The notes below the pieces were generated by a model. The model did no database searches. It was not told the origin of the DNA and saw only the letters and a program-made list of their open reading frames with translations. From contig DAOSMC010000011.1 in assembly GCA_035369485.1 (NCBI GenBank), forward strand, positions 1-14,533: 14,533 bases of DNA, given 5' to 3'. Position 1 is the stretch's first letter. The number at the start of each line of letters is the position of its first letter. Both the position numbers and the translations under genes were made by a program. Below are positions 14,450 to 14,533 of this stretch, one piece after another. This DNA is from JAQVHD01 sp035369485. Lineage in GTDB: Bacteria > Patescibacteriota > Minisyncoccia > UBA6257 > JAAZHW01.

Positions 14450-14458
14450 ATTTTAGCA
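14450..14458 (-). promoter_or_regulatory. extended -10 promoter of gyrB
   Basis: On the minus strand TGCTAAAAT (14450-14458) is an extended -10 box ending 9 nt before the gyrB ATG. No good -35 box is present at 14473-14478. No SD lies between, so the transcript should be leaderless or nearly so. Confidence 0.65.
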
Positions 14459-14462
14459 AATT

Positions 14463-14525
14463 TTTAAGAAAAAATAAAGGGCGGATGTACTCTCGTGGCT
14501 TTCAACATTGTGTAGTATAACCGCC
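14463..14525 (-). terminator. terminator-like hairpin of a gene beyond the right edge
   Basis: The arms 14480-14491 and 14514-14525 pair over 12 positions with one A-A mismatch and one G-T pair, around a 22-nt loop. On the minus strand the stem ends CCGCC and is followed by CTTTATTTTTTC. This fits a terminator for a minus-strand gene starting outside the window, or a structured element upstream of gyrB. Confidence 0.5.
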
Positions 14526-14533
14526 ACTGCAAT

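Overview
The window looks like part of a small, A+T-rich bacterial genome of the Candidate Phyla Radiation (Patescibacteria), most plausibly a Parcubacteria-type lineage. This is an inference. It rests on the A+T-rich third codon positions and Lys/Ile/Asn-rich proteins, a compact layout with gene overlaps, a threonyl-tRNA synthetase without its TGS domain, short intergenic repeats of the 'GTCATCCTGAG...' kind, and nusG-rplK without a following rplA. No phage, IS, CRISPR or defence genes are visible. Almost everything is core information processing, so no strong case for a new multi-gene system can be made.

Layout. Positions 1-74 hold a minus-strand tRNA-Asn(GTT). Positions 75-532 carry no gene but contain a cluster of degenerate direct and inverted repeats, then a strong promoter. 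The plus-strand block (533-6811) contains a monocistronic 74-residue zinc-ribbon protein with its own promoter, Shine-Dalgarno (SD) sequence and terminator. It is followed by a tight dnaE-thrS-miaA run: replicative polymerase, threonyl-tRNA synthetase and tRNA A37 prenyltransferase. The block ends tail to tail, with stop codons overlapping, against a minus-strand block (6808-14440). In transcription order the minus-strand block reads gyrB, secE, nusG, rplK, terminator; then a thymidylate-kinase-like gene with its own promoter, SD and terminator; then a Nudix hydrolase; then a nucleoside-deoxyribosyltransferase-like protein with gatB; and finally a coiled-coil protein of unknown function.

How the genes fit together. 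DnaE and GyrB serve replication and supercoiling. The thymidylate-kinase-like and Nudix proteins fit nucleotide supply and clean-up. ThrS, GatB, MiaA and the tRNA serve decoding. SecE, NusG and L11 belong to the conserved secretion/transcription/ribosome cluster.

The most interesting regulatory pattern is that several genes (the coiled-coil gene, the deoxyribosyltransferase-like gene, secE, gyrB) have a recognisable -10 box only about 8-13 nt before the start codon and no SD, which predicts leaderless or near-leaderless mRNAs. The zinc-ribbon and thymidylate-kinase-like genes instead have textbook SD sequences and 5' leaders. Other points worth checking are the complete metal site of the DnaE PHP domain, a 20-bp hairpin next to MraZ-box-like repeats, and two small conserved-looking proteins of unknown function.
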